From the IMG/VR virus record IMGVR_UViG_3300007722_000040, positions 1-39,897 of that record: 39,897 bases of DNA, one strand, 5' to 3'. Each line of letters starts with the position of its first letter. The first letter of the stretch is position 1. Source of the DNA: a virus. Made by a program: the position numbers and the translations under genes. Positions 7,115 to 15,110 of this stretch are shown piece by piece. The notes beneath the pieces were generated by a model that was not told the DNA's origin, ran no database searches, and saw only the letters and a list, made by a program, of their open reading frames with translations.

Positions 7115-7430
7115 TTTGTTCCTCTTTCTTGATGGCCAGTAGTGTTTTGTCATAGATTTCTCCAGCGGATTTTAGTATTTCGACTGACAACTGTCGCGCC
7201 GTGTCATAAACTTTCCACGCGTCGGTCTTCTGTTCGTCTGTCGTTTTAGCGACCGTTTTCCGCGCCCTAAATTTGTCAAAACATTCTCGGCATACCCTGT
7301 CGTCAGTCTCGCCAAATTCGTTCAGCGGATAATAGCCGTTGCCGTCGGGTACATCCGTACCACAATGGTCGCAGTCATATTCACTGACACTATCGCCTAG
7401 CGGAACGACCCTAATAATTTCGTTTTTCAT
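7104..7430 (-). CDS. Zinc-finger protein with helical tail
   Basis: 108 aa. YDCDHCGTDVP (residue 18 onward) and VCRECFDKF (about 46) form a CxxC...CxxC zinc-binding unit. The C-terminal helix (RQLSVEILKSAGEIYDKTL) resembles the 11-residue repeats of the 37171-37392 protein. TAATG overlap with the upstream gene. Confidence 0.65.
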   Translation of the reverse strand: MKNEIIRVVPLGDSVSEYDCDHCGTDVPDGNGYYPLNEFGETDDRVCRECFDKFRARKTVAKTTDEQKTDAWKVYDTARQLSVEILKSAGEIYDKTLLAIKKEEQNET

Positions 7431-7672
7431 TATTTAGCCTCTTCTTCCGTTTCGGGTTTGGCTACATCTTCGTGTTCGCTTATCTCTTCAAGAATTGCCA
7501 TGATGTCAATGCCCTCATTAAATTGTAGATTTTCTAGGTCTATGCGGGCGTTCGCTGGCGTGTACTTATTGGCTGTGACCTCATCGAGTATCGCCGTGTA
7601 GTACTGAATCGTGGTCACGAGGCTCCCATGTAGGTCGTCCAGTAATTCATCGAGTGGCTTGTGGTCAGACAT
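7430..7672 (-). CDS. Small helical hypothetical protein
   Basis: 80 aa, all-helical by composition, acidic tail ETEEEAK. Shine-Dalgarno AAGGAAG; coupled to both neighbours. Function unknown. Confidence 0.6.
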   Translation of the reverse strand: MSDHKPLDELLDDLHGSLVTTIQYYTAILDEVTANKYTPANARIDLENLQFNEGIDIMAILEEISEHEDVAKPETEEEAK

Positions 7673-7844
7673 TGTCGCTTCCTTTTATGTCTTTTAATGA
7701 ATCTTTTTCTGCTTCGGCCAGAGTGAATGGTTTGCCGTAGGCGAGAACGCCTACCCTGTTGTACTCAAACAGTTCACCGCTTCTCGACCACGGCAGTCCG
7801 CGCCTGTAATACTTAACGCCGTTGATGTAAACTTCTTCGCTCAT
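7665..7844 (-). CDS. Small hypothetical protein
   Basis: 59 aa: MSEEVYINGVKYYRRGLPWS onward. Start 7844 has AAGGAGG upstream; the longer in-frame ORF would cover the preceding gene. Function unknown. Confidence 0.6.
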   Translation of the reverse strand: MSEEVYINGVKYYRRGLPWSRSGELFEYNRVGVLAYGKPFTLAEAEKDSLKDIKGSDNV

Positions 7845-7848
7845 TGTG

Positions 7849-8040
7849 TTACTCGCCTCCTTGGTTGTCGTAAGAACAGACTTGACCATCGCAACTGCCG
7901 TATGTCTCGCAGAATCCTGCGTAATTATCGCACTCACTATTACGCTTTCGCCTGCCGTGCTGGTCAGAATGTCGTATGGCATTCGCCAAACCCCTGCGCT
8001 TACCGCGCTGGTAAATAATCAGAGTAGAAACTAATCCCAT
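7849..8040 (-). CDS. Small Cys-containing hypothetical protein
   Basis: 63 aa, basic N-terminal half and four Cys at the C-terminal half (CDNYAGFC, CDGQVC), possibly zinc-binding. Shine-Dalgarno AGAGGA; preceded by TACTAAACGAAAAGAGG, a leader sequence shared with several downstream cassettes. Confidence 0.5.
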   Translation of the reverse strand: MGLVSTLIIYQRGKRRGLANAIRHSDQHGRRKRNSECDNYAGFCETYGSCDGQVCSYDNQGGE

Positions 8041-8065
8041 GAATAATCCTCTTTTCGTTTAGTAG

Positions 8066-9586
8066 TTAATCGTTTCTTAGTTCGTGACCCATTAGTTCTT
8101 TGTAGGTGTGCTTAAGCATAGACGGATAAATTGACTTTACCTTATTCCCTTTGCGAAGATTACCCAATTGCGCTATCGCGTCCTCGATGTAAGGAACTAT
8201 GGCTATTCTGTTTTTCTTGCAATAAGTCAGACATTGCATTGCCGAGATATTACTGAATCCCGAGTTGCCAGCGCAAACGCCACCGTCCGTCACCCATATC
8301 ATCGGGGAGTTATGGCGTTGTCTGTGCTTAACGCCCCACACAAGTGCAGGAAAGTCTACGCCGTTGCCGAATCCAGTTTCGGGTAGTTCGCTAACCATAC
8401 GCCCTTTGTCAGCGACTATAAACATATTCGTGCCACTGCCAGCCCTGTCTGTGTAGAGAGCCACTAGTGCTCCTGGCGCGTTCTCTACGATGTTGCGAAT
8501 CTGCTCGTGGGTAAAGTTCATGGAGCCACTCGCGTCGATGATTACTACGCCACCACGACCGCGTGTGACCCTGTCAAAGATTCTCATCTCGGGGTCGGTG
8601 ACTATTCTGTGCATTCGGCGTGGGCGCAGTCCGACATTAGAGGCAACTCGCTTTTTACCGATATTGCCTTTTGTCAGTTTGGGCATTGGCAAACGCTTCA
8701 CGCGGAGTTCGGTCCAGTTAATAGCCTTGTCGTTAGGCGAACTTGGCGTGATGTTCGTAATCGGAGTACCCGACATACGCCCTTTAGTTTTATCGCCGTC
8801 ATCGTCGCCGTGTTTATTACTGTGAACGCCCTCGCTTTCACTTGCGTCTGTAGTTGATGAAGATTTTGCGTCTTTTTCTGCTTTTTTCTGCTTTTTTTCT
8901 TCGCGCTTGTCGCCGTATTCTTTTTCGATATCTTTTGGGTCTGCGTCGATAAGTCTGTCTAGCCATTCGGCAAGTCGCTCCGTATGCGTGAATCCGAGAG
9001 GCGCGAGTTTGCTTTTGGAATCTTCGGCTGTACTGGCTAGCCCACCATGCTTATCTGCTTTTTTCATTTCTTTGATAGCGCGTTTACTGATGTCCAGTAG
9101 CGCGTCACCCCATACGCGGTTATGCCTGCGTACGCCGTTCAGGAATGCTTTATTCGCTTTAGAACTGGCGGTCGCGAAAGTCATGGTTACTGCTAATGGC
9201 CAGTCTTTGAGAAGTCCAATGCGCTCACCGTCAGCCATTTCGCTACCGTCCGCTAAAAATTCGTTCATGGCGAATCCTGCTTTTTGGCAGAGGTAATTCA
9301 CGCGCAATTCCTCTACCGCTTTCAGCGACCTGCTAGTAGCGACCTTGCGCTCTATCCATTTTGGCCATTCGTTTGCAGGGGAGATTTTTGAGTGCATGAG
9401 TTCGTGGGCGCGTATCACTCGCGCTAGTTCGTCGTCGTTGCTCGGTGCATTCATGACGCGGTTTATCAGGTCTGTGCGTGGGTCGCCTCTACGCGCTTCG
9501 CAGTGGTCTACCGTCCACGCGCCACCGCCAGTATCCCTACGCCCGATTAGTTCAGGCGTAGGGAGTAGGTTGATGTTTACTTTCAT
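8066..9586 (-). CDS. Metallopeptidase-like / von Willebrand factor A domain protein (MoxR partner)
   Basis: 506 aa. HELMH at 61-65 is an HExxH zinc-metallopeptidase motif, with E92/E93 as possible further ligand. A charged linker (about 225-275) leads to a VWA domain: MIDAS DASGSM at 351-356 and WVTDGG at 431-436. This architecture matches the VWA-like predicted metal-dependent peptidases (COG3864/DUF2201 type) that pair with MoxR AAA+ ATPases. The ATGA overlap with the ATPase gene fits. Such pairs remodel or activate client proteins; the client here is unknown. Confidence 0.8.
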   Translation of the reverse strand: MKVNINLLPTPELIGRRDTGGGAWTVDHCEARRGDPRTDLINRVMNAPSNDDELARVIRAHELMHSKISPANEWPKWIERKVATSRSLKAVEELRVNYLCQKAGFAMNEFLADGSEMADGERIGLLKDWPLAVTMTFATASSKANKAFLNGVRRHNRVWGDALLDISKRAIKEMKKADKHGGLASTAEDSKSKLAPLGFTHTERLAEWLDRLIDADPKDIEKEYGDKREEKKQKKAEKDAKSSSTTDASESEGVHSNKHGDDDGDKTKGRMSGTPITNITPSSPNDKAINWTELRVKRLPMPKLTKGNIGKKRVASNVGLRPRRMHRIVTDPEMRIFDRVTRGRGGVVIIDASGSMNFTHEQIRNIVENAPGALVALYTDRAGSGTNMFIVADKGRMVSELPETGFGNGVDFPALVWGVKHRQRHNSPMIWVTDGGVCAGNSGFSNISAMQCLTYCKKNRIAIVPYIEDAIAQLGNLRKGNKVKSIYPSMLKHTYKELMGHELRND

Positions 9587-10305
9587 GACGCGACACCGTC
9601 AATGCGAATCGCGTCAAGAATGCTCTCGGCTCGTTCACCGAATGTCAGTTTGCAGGCTCGCTCGTCACCGAGAGCCTTGCGAAGTTTGTCGTAGACTAAG
9701 AACGCTCGCAAAGAGATTCTACGGTCGCCAGCGTCAGCCATGCGCACCGCGAAGTCGCGTAGGTCGGGCGAGAGCCGTAGCAACGCTGTTGGGTGCGGAG
9801 TGTTGATACGAATCCGAATCGGGAATCGGTCAGCCAGTGCAGTCGGCAACTCTTCAATGCTTTCCAAGTTGGTCGTCATAATGGCGGTGAATCCGTCTAG
9901 CGGTGTAATCGTTTCGTTGGTATGTGGGTTCTCGAAAGAAGCCGATTCAGGCGAATCGAGCATTGACAAGAGCGTTGCAAAAACATCGCCTGACGCTTTG
10001 TCTATCTCGTCCACGATAAGTCGTCCACCGCTCACTCCGTTGCCCTGCCACGCCTTAGTAGCCGAGCCGTCCAGCCACTTGACACTGCCTTTGCCGTCAG
10101 GCATGAATCCACCTGTGACATCCATGTTGGTCATGTCCTCTGTGCAGACGAGCCTGAACGCTCCTGCCTCGACATTGCCCATTGACTTGCCAGCGTATGT
10201 CTTGCCGATACCACTTGGGCCGTACAAGATAATTCTGTCAATGCCGTTTTCTAGGCAGTCATTAAATGCCTGCCAGCATTCGGGAAGTTTCGTTTCAATT
10301 GTCAT
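9583..10305 (-). CDS. MoxR-type AAA+ ATPase
   Basis: 240 aa. Walker A GPSGIGKT (29-36), Walker B LIVDEID (96-102), sensor-1 TTN (144-146) and an ADR arginine-finger motif (158-160), as in MoxR/CbbQ ATPases; shorter than most (about 300 aa). Together with the VWA protein it forms a chaperone-like MoxR-VWA pair, comparable to CbbQ-CbbO or RavA-ViaA. GAGGAACC Shine-Dalgarno after a CTACTACTAGAA leader, driven by two tandem array promoters (10348-10377, 10448-10477). Confidence 0.85.
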   Translation of the reverse strand: MTIETKLPECWQAFNDCLENGIDRIILYGPSGIGKTYAGKSMGNVEAGAFRLVCTEDMTNMDVTGGFMPDGKGSVKWLDGSATKAWQGNGVSGGRLIVDEIDKASGDVFATLLSMLDSPESASFENPHTNETITPLDGFTAIMTTNLESIEELPTALADRFPIRIRINTPHPTALLRLSPDLRDFAVRMADAGDRRISLRAFLVYDKLRKALGDERACKLTFGERAESILDAIRIDGVAS

Positions 10306-10347
10306 TGGTTCCTCAGTTCTAGTAGTAGGTTTTGTCTTGCCCTGCCC

Positions 10348-10377
10348 ATGCTATCTAGGCGACAGACAGAATATTCT
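10348..10377 (-). promoter_or_regulatory. Array promoter 1 (for MoxR-VWA operon)
   Basis: AGAATATTCTGTCTGTC, 7 nt, TAGCAT. Leadered; proximal of two tandem copies. Confidence 0.8.
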
Positions 10378-10447
10378 GTGGTGTACCGCCATACCAGCGT
10401 CCTCACCACCCTTCAGGAGTGATAAGTGGTATGGCGATACAAGGAGC
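10378..10447 (-). ncRNA. Candidate small hairpin RNA between tandem promoters
   Basis: Directly downstream of promoter 2, with no ORF. Perfect 10-bp inverted repeat CGCCATACCA (10387-10396) and TGGTATGGCG (10427-10436), extended outward with one mismatch; the loop itself can pair (TCACTCC with GGGTGGTGA). The transcript would be about 60-70 nt before promoter 1. It could instead be a 5'-leader element of the MoxR mRNA. Confidence 0.4.
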
Positions 10448-10477
10448 ACTCTATCGAGGCGACAGACAGAATATTCC
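10448..10477 (-). promoter_or_regulatory. Array promoter 2 (distal tandem copy)
   Basis: AGAATATTCTGTCTGTC with one end mismatch (GGAATATTCT), 7 nt, TAGAGT. Drives the hairpin region and possibly the MoxR operon. Confidence 0.75.
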
Positions 10478-10479
10478 AA

Positions 10480-10514
10480 GAGCCCCGGCACACTCGCCGA
10501 CCGCATCGGGGCTC
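10480..10514 (-). terminator. Hairpin terminator after 10553-11044
   Basis: GAGCCCCG/CGGGGCTC stem just beyond the gene end and before promoter 2. No U-run in the gene direction, as in most hairpins of the array. Confidence 0.55.
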
Positions 10515-10552
10515 CCGTGGGACGAGGTGAAATTGTTATTTATTTCTCTTTA

Positions 10553-11044
10553 TTAGGCTCGCTCTGCCTCGCGGTCGGCCTTAGCGTCACGCACTTCCCA
10601 CAACCCTTTTTTGATTTTGCGGAAGGACGGAGATTCCTGTAAGTATTTAAGAGTCGTCTGATACCCGAATCCAGTCTCGACGATTAGTTCATCTGTTGAG
10701 AATTGCTGGAAGACTCTCGTGCTAGCCCACCGCATGAACGCGCTCCATTTGTCTGCCCGTGATTCGGTCTTGGGGATAGCCGATTCCTCCGTATCCACTT
10801 GGATACCGCAGTACTTGGTGGCAAGTTCTAGGAGTACCGACTCCATTACCGAATAGGTTGCCATGAACTTCAGGGGGTTGCCGACAGAACCTTCCCGTTG
10901 CCACACCTGTAGCACACGGAGACCCCGATATGTCTCGGCCATCTCGTCTCGACGCTCGTCGGAAATCAAGAATCTGTTGGGGTGAGCAGCAGCCCACATG
11001 GACTCCCACTCGGTAGCAATGAATTGGTCAGTAATGGTTTTCAT
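10553..11044 (-). CDS. Hypothetical protein with C-terminal winged-helix-like region
   Basis: 163 aa. C-terminal part (STDELIVETGFGYQTTLKYL, then FRKIKKGLWEVRD) has the helix-turn-helix plus wing look of a small DNA-binding domain. ATG lies exactly 6 nt after the TAGAAT -10 of promoter 3, so the mRNA should be leaderless. Function unknown. Confidence 0.65.
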   Translation of the reverse strand: MKTITDQFIATEWESMWAAAHPNRFLISDERRDEMAETYRGLRVLQVWQREGSVGNPLKFMATYSVMESVLLELATKYCGIQVDTEESAIPKTESRADKWSAFMRWASTRVFQQFSTDELIVETGFGYQTTLKYLQESPSFRKIKKGLWEVRDAKADREAERA

Positions 11045-11050
11045 GCTTGA

Positions 11051-11080
11051 ATTCTACTTGGGCGACAGACAGAATATTTT
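11051..11080 (-). promoter_or_regulatory. Array promoter 3 (leaderless)
   Basis: Motif with AAAATATTCT variant of the palindrome, 7 nt, TAGAAT, 6 nt, ATG of 10553-11044. Confidence 0.8.
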
Positions 11081-11101
11081 GAGAATATGGTTTTTTTAGC
11101 C

Positions 11102-11386
11102 TTATCGGCCGTTTTTGAGGTCTTTCTGGACATACCAAAACACCGCTGGGGTGTGACTCTTGTCTTCTCGAAGGAACTGAATCTCTAGGTGGCGAATAGC
11201 CGTCTCGATGTCGTCGTTGATAGTCCCCCACTCCGTGTTCGTGCCGTTGTTGAAATGCCCCATGTCCAAATCTGAGCGCATGGTCTCTATCGCTTCTGTG
11301 CCGGTGCTGTTTAGTACATAGTAGTTCTCTTCGAGCAGGTCGATTATCTCGGAGAGTCGTTGGTTGCTTAGTAGTGACTCGTTCAC
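11102..11386 (-). CDS. Hypothetical protein
   Basis: 94 aa, mostly helical. GTG start with GGAGGACA upstream, GTGA overlap with the preceding gene. Last gene of the 13618-11102 operon. No family recognised. Confidence 0.6.
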   Translation of the reverse strand: MNESLLSNQRLSEIIDLLEENYYVLNSTGTEAIETMRSDLDMGHFNNGTNTEWGTINDDIETAIRHLEIQFLREDKSHTPAVFWYVQKDLKNGR

Positions 11387-11784
11387 TTGTCCTCCTTTTT
11401 CAGGAACTTATATAAATCGTCGATTAATTTGGGGGAAATTTCGGTTTCGATTACTCTTACTTGTTTATCGTCGAGTTCTCCTAGTCCACTAATGAATAAA
11501 CCCGACAAGTTGTCTAAAGCGTCTACTTCTTCATCAGTAAATGGGGTTTTGCTCGCTAGTGGTGTCATGTGAAATTCATTGTTTGATAATTTCTGTTTCA
11601 TTTCCTCTCCGCCCCATCGCGTAATATCGACGAGGTTGCCTTCGTCGTCCGCAATTCCTATTGCCATGCGCCCACTGCCCACCATAAACAACTGTAGCGA
11701 TTCGATTATCAGTTCAAGGTCAAGTCGTGTGAATTGTCTATCGGAATGAACCGTCACTGGCACTAGGTCGTCGGGGTCAGCCAT
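11383..11784 (-). CDS. Hypothetical protein
   Basis: 133 aa. Contains RLDLELIIESLQLFMVG and a helical C-terminus (PKLIDDLYKFLKKEDK). Start 11784 overlaps the upstream gene by 8 nt; the longer frame would cover that gene. Function unknown. Confidence 0.55.
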   Translation of the reverse strand: MADPDDLVPVTVHSDRQFTRLDLELIIESLQLFMVGSGRMAIGIADDEGNLVDITRWGGEEMKQKLSNNEFHMTPLASKTPFTDEEVDALDNLSGLFISGLGELDDKQVRVIETEISPKLIDDLYKFLKKEDK

Positions 11785-12184
11785 TGTTGTTGCGCTTAAC
11801 CAGTTCCTGATAGACATTCGACATTTCACAAAGGTATTCGTCGAACGACATCTTGAATGGGAACTCCGTATCATCGATAATCTTATGAAAATCAGAATCC
11901 TGTGGAATATTGTTCCAAGTGTCAAGGAACCGATATCCTTCCGTAATGTATTTGCCTAAACCGTCGATGAATACATCTCCATCGTTCAAGATTATATACC
12001 TATCAATGCCGTCTAGCAGAGACAGAGAGGAACCTGAATCCCACCTGACTTCGATTTGACCGAAGTCTTCATTCTGACCAGTCACCGTACCTAAATCACC
12101 AGTTTTCAATTTGGTATGTGGGTCATCGGTGTGGACGAGCATGATTCGTCTCCCTACCTTGCTAGACAGCGTTGATGTTTTCAT
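11777..12184 (-). CDS. DUF4314 domain protein
   Basis: 135 aa. Residues 10-63 match DUF4314: VGRRIMLVHTDDPHTKL, KTGDLGTVTG, then IEVRWDSGSSLSLL and DGIDRY, an SH3-like small barrel of unknown function common in phages and mobile elements. The remaining 70 residues are an unassigned helical extension. Confidence 0.75.
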   Translation of the reverse strand: MKTSTLSSKVGRRIMLVHTDDPHTKLKTGDLGTVTGQNEDFGQIEVRWDSGSSLSLLDGIDRYIILNDGDVFIDGLGKYITEGYRFLDTWNNIPQDSDFHKIIDDTEFPFKMSFDEYLCEMSNVYQELVKRNNNG

Positions 12185-12194
12185 CGGGTACCTA

Positions 12195-12455
12195 CTACTC
12201 CGAATCTGTTTTTTGGCTCAGGATGTTGAGGTATGTAATTGACGCTAAATCGTTTATAGCCAACGATAAACCGCAGACTCCGAGAAGGTCGAGTAAATCC
12301 ATTGCGGACATTCTCTCTCCATCCTCGTCTATGTGGTCTTCGTTGATTAGGTCGGCGAGGTTATTTGCCATTTCTAATTGGGTAATCTCACTCGAATTTA
12401 GTTCCTCTAGTTGTATAATCTCTCTTGGATTTAGTCCTTTTAGTCCAGTGTCCAT
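12195..12455 (-). CDS. Small hypothetical protein
   Basis: 86 aa, helical, Leu/Glu-rich. Textbook Shine-Dalgarno AAAGGAG; follows the XRE regulator in the same operon. Function unknown. Confidence 0.6.
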   Translation of the reverse strand: MDTGLKGLNPREIIQLEELNSSEITQLEMANNLADLINEDHIDEDGERMSAMDLLDLLGVCGLSLAINDLASITYLNILSQKTDSE

Positions 12456-12465
12456 GATGTCTCCT

Positions 12466-12684
12466 TTAGAGTTTTTCGAGGATTTTTGCTGGCTTGACTT
12501 TGAGTGCCTTGCACACCTTGAGCAGGGTGTCGATGTTTGGGGAGTAATGCCCCTTTTCAATGCGGTTAATTGTCTTGCGCTCGATTCCGGCCTTCTCGGC
12601 CAAACCGCTTTGTGTCATGTCTTGACTAAGCCGTTCCTTTTTCAAACGGCTACTTAATTGCTTTCGTTTTGATGTGGTATCCAT
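12466..12684 (-). CDS. XRE-family (Cro/CI-type) helix-turn-helix regulator
   Basis: 72 aa, a single HTH_3 domain: LKKERLSQDMTQSGLAEKAG then IERKTINRIEKGHYSPNID and TLLKVCKALKV. Size and motif fit a Cro-like DNA-binding regulator. It is buried mid-operon instead of beside a divergent promoter, so it may control the phage array or host genes. Shine-Dalgarno AAGGAAAC. Confidence 0.9.
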   Translation of the reverse strand: MDTTSKRKQLSSRLKKERLSQDMTQSGLAEKAGIERKTINRIEKGHYSPNIDTLLKVCKALKVKPAKILEKL

Positions 12685-12713
12685 GTTTCCTTTTCCTTTG
12701 TTTGTGGTTGATA

Positions 12714-12965
12714 TTACAGCGTTACTGCTTCTGCGTCGTCGATGAGTCCTTCAATTAGGTCGTACATGTTGCTGTTGATGAAGTCGAACCCTTGTTCTTC
12801 ATCAAACGACTGTACGGCTCTGTTCCAAACATCGACTGGAATTGGTACGGCGTTTGTGTCTTTGTATGACGGATTGAATAAGTCCCTATCCCACCAAGAC
12901 GCGCATATCTCTTGCTCTTGGTCTTTGTAGGTATTCAGCATGGTGATTACTTCCCTGACTTTCAT
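12714..12965 (-). CDS. Small hypothetical protein
   Basis: 83 aa: MKVREVITMLNTYKDQEQEI followed by an acidic helical tail (YDLIEGLIDDAEAVTL). The N-terminus resembles phage miniproteins starting mkvrevi.ll. ATGA overlap with the DUF1281 gene fixes the start. Confidence 0.6.
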   Translation of the reverse strand: MKVREVITMLNTYKDQEQEICASWWDRDLFNPSYKDTNAVPIPVDVWNRAVQSFDEEQGFDFINSNMYDLIEGLIDDAEAVTL

Positions 12966-13618
12966 GCTGACACCTTCTTCCATTCCCTCATGTCTGCGTC
13001 CATGCCATCGCAGATTTCCATCAGGACTTCATGACCGTTTTTACTTATTCGTTCCCATCGCTCTTCGTCGGGGAGTGCCTGAAATGCGTCGGTTTCAAAT
13101 TCGGGATTGGATGTCGCCACATCGCCAACAGCAATGATATTGCCTTTAGCGAAGACATGCCAGCCAGCAAAGAACTCCGCTTCCTCGGTGTAGTGAACGC
13201 CGATTACGAGTTTTGGAAATAGTTCTGAGACTTTACGGAGCAACCCAATAGCAGGCGACCATGCGCTCTCAAACTTGAAGTGTAAAGAACCGTTGAGCAG
13301 GTCTTCGGGGTCTAGTTCAACATCACAAGCACCCCACTTGGTATCCCACTTGGCATTCGCCCAGTCGTACCAGTCCTTGTGGCCGTACTTAATCATGTTC
13401 TCGGCTTGCTTCCGCTGGTTCTCGTCTTGTTCGTCGCCATTGGCGAGGCTCCCAGAAATTGTGTCTGCGAGGTCTTGTGGAATCGGATACAACTGATTAA
13501 GGCTGTACTTCTCTTCGGGGTCTGTTGAGCCATCCTTGACTCTCATGGCGTTGATGAGTTCCATTATGTCCTCATCCTTGCCCGAGACTTCTGCGTATTG
13601 CCAACACCAGTTCGGCAT
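12962..13618 (-). CDS. DUF1281 / Api92-like ferredoxin-fold protein
   Basis: 218 aa. MPNWCWQYAEVSG start, then YPIPQDL, WANAKWDTKWGACDVEL, SAWSPAIGLLRKVSELFP and EEAEFFAGW, the hallmark blocks of the DUF1281/Api92-like phage family (predicted ferredoxin-like fold, no known activity). Start 13618 has AAAGGATG upstream. First gene of its operon under promoter 4. Confidence 0.8.
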   Translation of the reverse strand: MPNWCWQYAEVSGKDEDIMELINAMRVKDGSTDPEEKYSLNQLYPIPQDLADTISGSLANGDEQDENQRKQAENMIKYGHKDWYDWANAKWDTKWGACDVELDPEDLLNGSLHFKFESAWSPAIGLLRKVSELFPKLVIGVHYTEEAEFFAGWHVFAKGNIIAVGDVATSNPEFETDAFQALPDEERWERISKNGHEVLMEICDGMDADMREWKKVSA

Positions 13619-13701
13619 GTCATCATCCTTTGTTAGTAGTGGAATCATACAGAAGAAGAACATCTAGTCTTAGGAGTGCGACTTCTTCTGTACTTGCTAT
13701 G

Positions 13702-13731
13702 ACCCTATCAGGCCGACAGACAGAATATTCT
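13702..13731 (-). promoter_or_regulatory. Array promoter 4
   Basis: Motif, 7 nt, TAGGGT; leader of about 80 nt with ACTACTAACAAAGGATG before the DUF1281 gene. Confidence 0.8.
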
Positions 13732-13753
13732 GACACCGTGTCCCACGATAGTC

Positions 13754-13768
13754 CTTTCCACCACCGTC
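13754..13768 (+). repeat. CTTTCCACCACCGTC repeat, copy 5
   Basis: Intergenic, between array promoter 4 and the SOS-box-like palindrome at 13851-13864. Confidence 0.7.
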
Positions 13769-13850
13769 AAGATAAGGGAGCCATTTCTGTCCGACCCAGT
13801 TGAGACACTACCTGCGAATACCACAAATTACAACCTGTTATTTAATGGGG

Positions 13851-13864
13851 CGAACACCTGTTCG
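13851..13864. promoter_or_regulatory. SOS-box-like palindrome CGAACACCTGTTCG
   Basis: Perfect match to the actinobacterial LexA box core CGAAC-N4-GTTCG. On the minus strand a TTGTAA-N17-TAGTGT promoter candidate follows within about 50 nt. The 13755-13910 stretch has no gene. Confidence 0.5.
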
Positions 13865-13866
13865 GG

Positions 13867-13899
13867 GAGCCCCGGTGGCCCATGGTGCATGCGGGGCTC
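13867..13899 (-). terminator. Hairpin after 13911-14210
   Basis: GAGCCCCG/CGGGGCTC-type stem (GAGCCCCGG...GCGGGGCTC) directly downstream of the stop; no U-run in gene direction. Confidence 0.45.
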
Positions 13900-13910
13900 T
13901 TAAAAACAAA

Positions 13911-14210
13911 TTAGTCCAGGAACACCAGTCCTACGCTGTCCGATGTCCAGCCTTCGCCGTTCCTGAAGAGGCTGCGTATGGCTTCCTTGATGTCTTTGAA
14001 ATAAAAGAATATTTCGTCGTCGGCTACGCCGTACTCGTCGAACTCTCCCTCGCCTGCTGGGTCGGGGGCAAACGAGGCGTAGTAATCTAGCGTCTCGTTC
14101 TCGTCATCCCAAGACATGGTTATCTCTGCGCCGATGAGAATCCTCTTCCTCATCGAGACATTCACCACATAGCAGAAAACTAAACCTATTGCGTGGATTA
14201 GTTTAGTCAT
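13911..14210 (-). CDS. Hypothetical protein with hydrophobic N-terminus
   Basis: 99 aa. Residues 3-19 (KLIHAIGLVFCYVVNVS) are hydrophobic, possibly a membrane anchor, before an acidic domain. If an internal Met (residue 20 or 32) is used the anchor is lost. Overlaps the upstream gene by 8 nt. Confidence 0.5.
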   Translation of the reverse strand: MTKLIHAIGLVFCYVVNVSMRKRILIGAEITMSWDDENETLDYYASFAPDPAGEGEFDEYGVADDEIFFYFKDIKEAIRSLFRNGEGWTSDSVGLVFLD

Positions 14211-14544
14211 TGGCTGTTACTACATCGAGATACTGCGTGAATGCGTCTGCTGGTTCTGCGGAATTAGGGTAGACGGACTTTGCGTCACTCGTAAACCTCG
14301 CAAAGTATGCCTTCATCTTGGAACTAAAGCCGACTAGATGATAATCGTTACAACCGCCACGACCCATGTTTTCTACACGGCAGAATATTTCCTTTTTTTC
14401 GTTGATGATGTTTGCCACCCACGCCACTCCGTGAGAGTGCTCCATTTCGCTAACGATTCTGAATGCGTAGTTGTCTGCCAATTCCTCGTTCTGCGGTTTC
14501 TCGACAAGAGCCTGAAACGCTGTGGGCATGTCTGCGTATCTCAT
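14203..14544 (-). CDS. Hypothetical protein
   Basis: 113 aa, with FCRVENMGRGGCNDYHLVGF as its most distinctive block. Start 14544 follows CTACTAAACGAAAGCAGG. Its leader (CTGATTCATAACAAACC and following) is nearly identical to that of 14592-15110. No array promoter; TAGACT just upstream may be its -10. Confidence 0.55.
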   Translation of the reverse strand: MRYADMPTAFQALVEKPQNEELADNYAFRIVSEMEHSHGVAWVANIINEKKEIFCRVENMGRGGCNDYHLVGFSSKMKAYFARFTSDAKSVYPNSAEPADAFTQYLDVVTAND

Positions 14545-14591
14545 TTGTACCTGCTTTCGTTTAGTAGGTTTGTTATGAATCAGTCTAGGTC

Positions 14592-15110
14592 TCAGTGTAT
14601 CGAGAACCCACCACACTCCCTCAGAAACTCCACGAACTCTTGAACATTCTCGACTGAGAACCCATAGTTCCCCTCGAATGATTCGCAAGTGCCAGCACCG
14701 TCACAACCGTTACACCAGCCGAGTATGCGACCAGTCAGGATTTGGTTTTCAGTGCTCAGTTCTTTGGTTGTAAAGCCCTCTCTTACTCCGAGTTCGTCCG
14801 TACGGATTCCAGTTGCGTCGCAAATAGTACAGTCCGTTCTCGGCAGGGAAGCCATTTTATTTCGGTAATCCGTCTCGTAGTTGGCAAGAGCCCCCGAGTC
14901 AATGTCCGTCTGTAGCAGTTGTGCGAGTTTGTAGGAGTCGTCGGCGTTGAGTCCGTCTCCGTCGTTTGAGTGCCAGTGCTCACACTTGTCAGCGATGTCG
15001 GGGTACTGTTGCGTTATGAGACCTGCGAGTGGATGCCACCACCACACATTGTTCCTAAAGTACGAGCCACGCTCGCTAGTGGCGTTGTTGCCCATTACAT
15101 CCATGCCCAT
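14592..15110 (-). CDS. Phage protein with DnaJ-like zinc motifs
   Basis: 172 aa. MGMDVMGNN, YFRNNVWWWHPLA and NDGDGLNA open it; CTICDATG and CNGCDGAGTC are CxxCxGxG-like zinc-binding units; the end GFSVENVQEFVEFLRECGGF is also typical. This domain order recurs in phage and bacterial hypothetical proteins. Role unknown. Preceded by CTACTAAACGAAAGAGG leader with TAAACT as possible -10. Confidence 0.7.
   Translation of the reverse strand: MGMDVMGNNATSERGSYFRNNVWWWHPLAGLITQQYPDIADKCEHWHSNDGDGLNADDSYKLAQLLQTDIDSGALANYETDYRNKMASLPRTDCTICDATGIRTDELGVREGFTTKELSTENQILTGRILGWCNGCDGAGTCESFEGNYGFSVENVQEFVEFLRECGGFSIH

Noticed and set aside
9740-10642. 300-codon plus-strand ORF opposite the MoxR gene
   Set aside because: Antisense to an ATPase with all motifs intact and runs through two promoters; a shadow.
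14390-14405. CGGCAGAATATTT inside 14203-14544
   Set aside because: Resembles half of the array motif but is coding, lacks the GTCTGTC block and -10 spacing, and has no gene after it.
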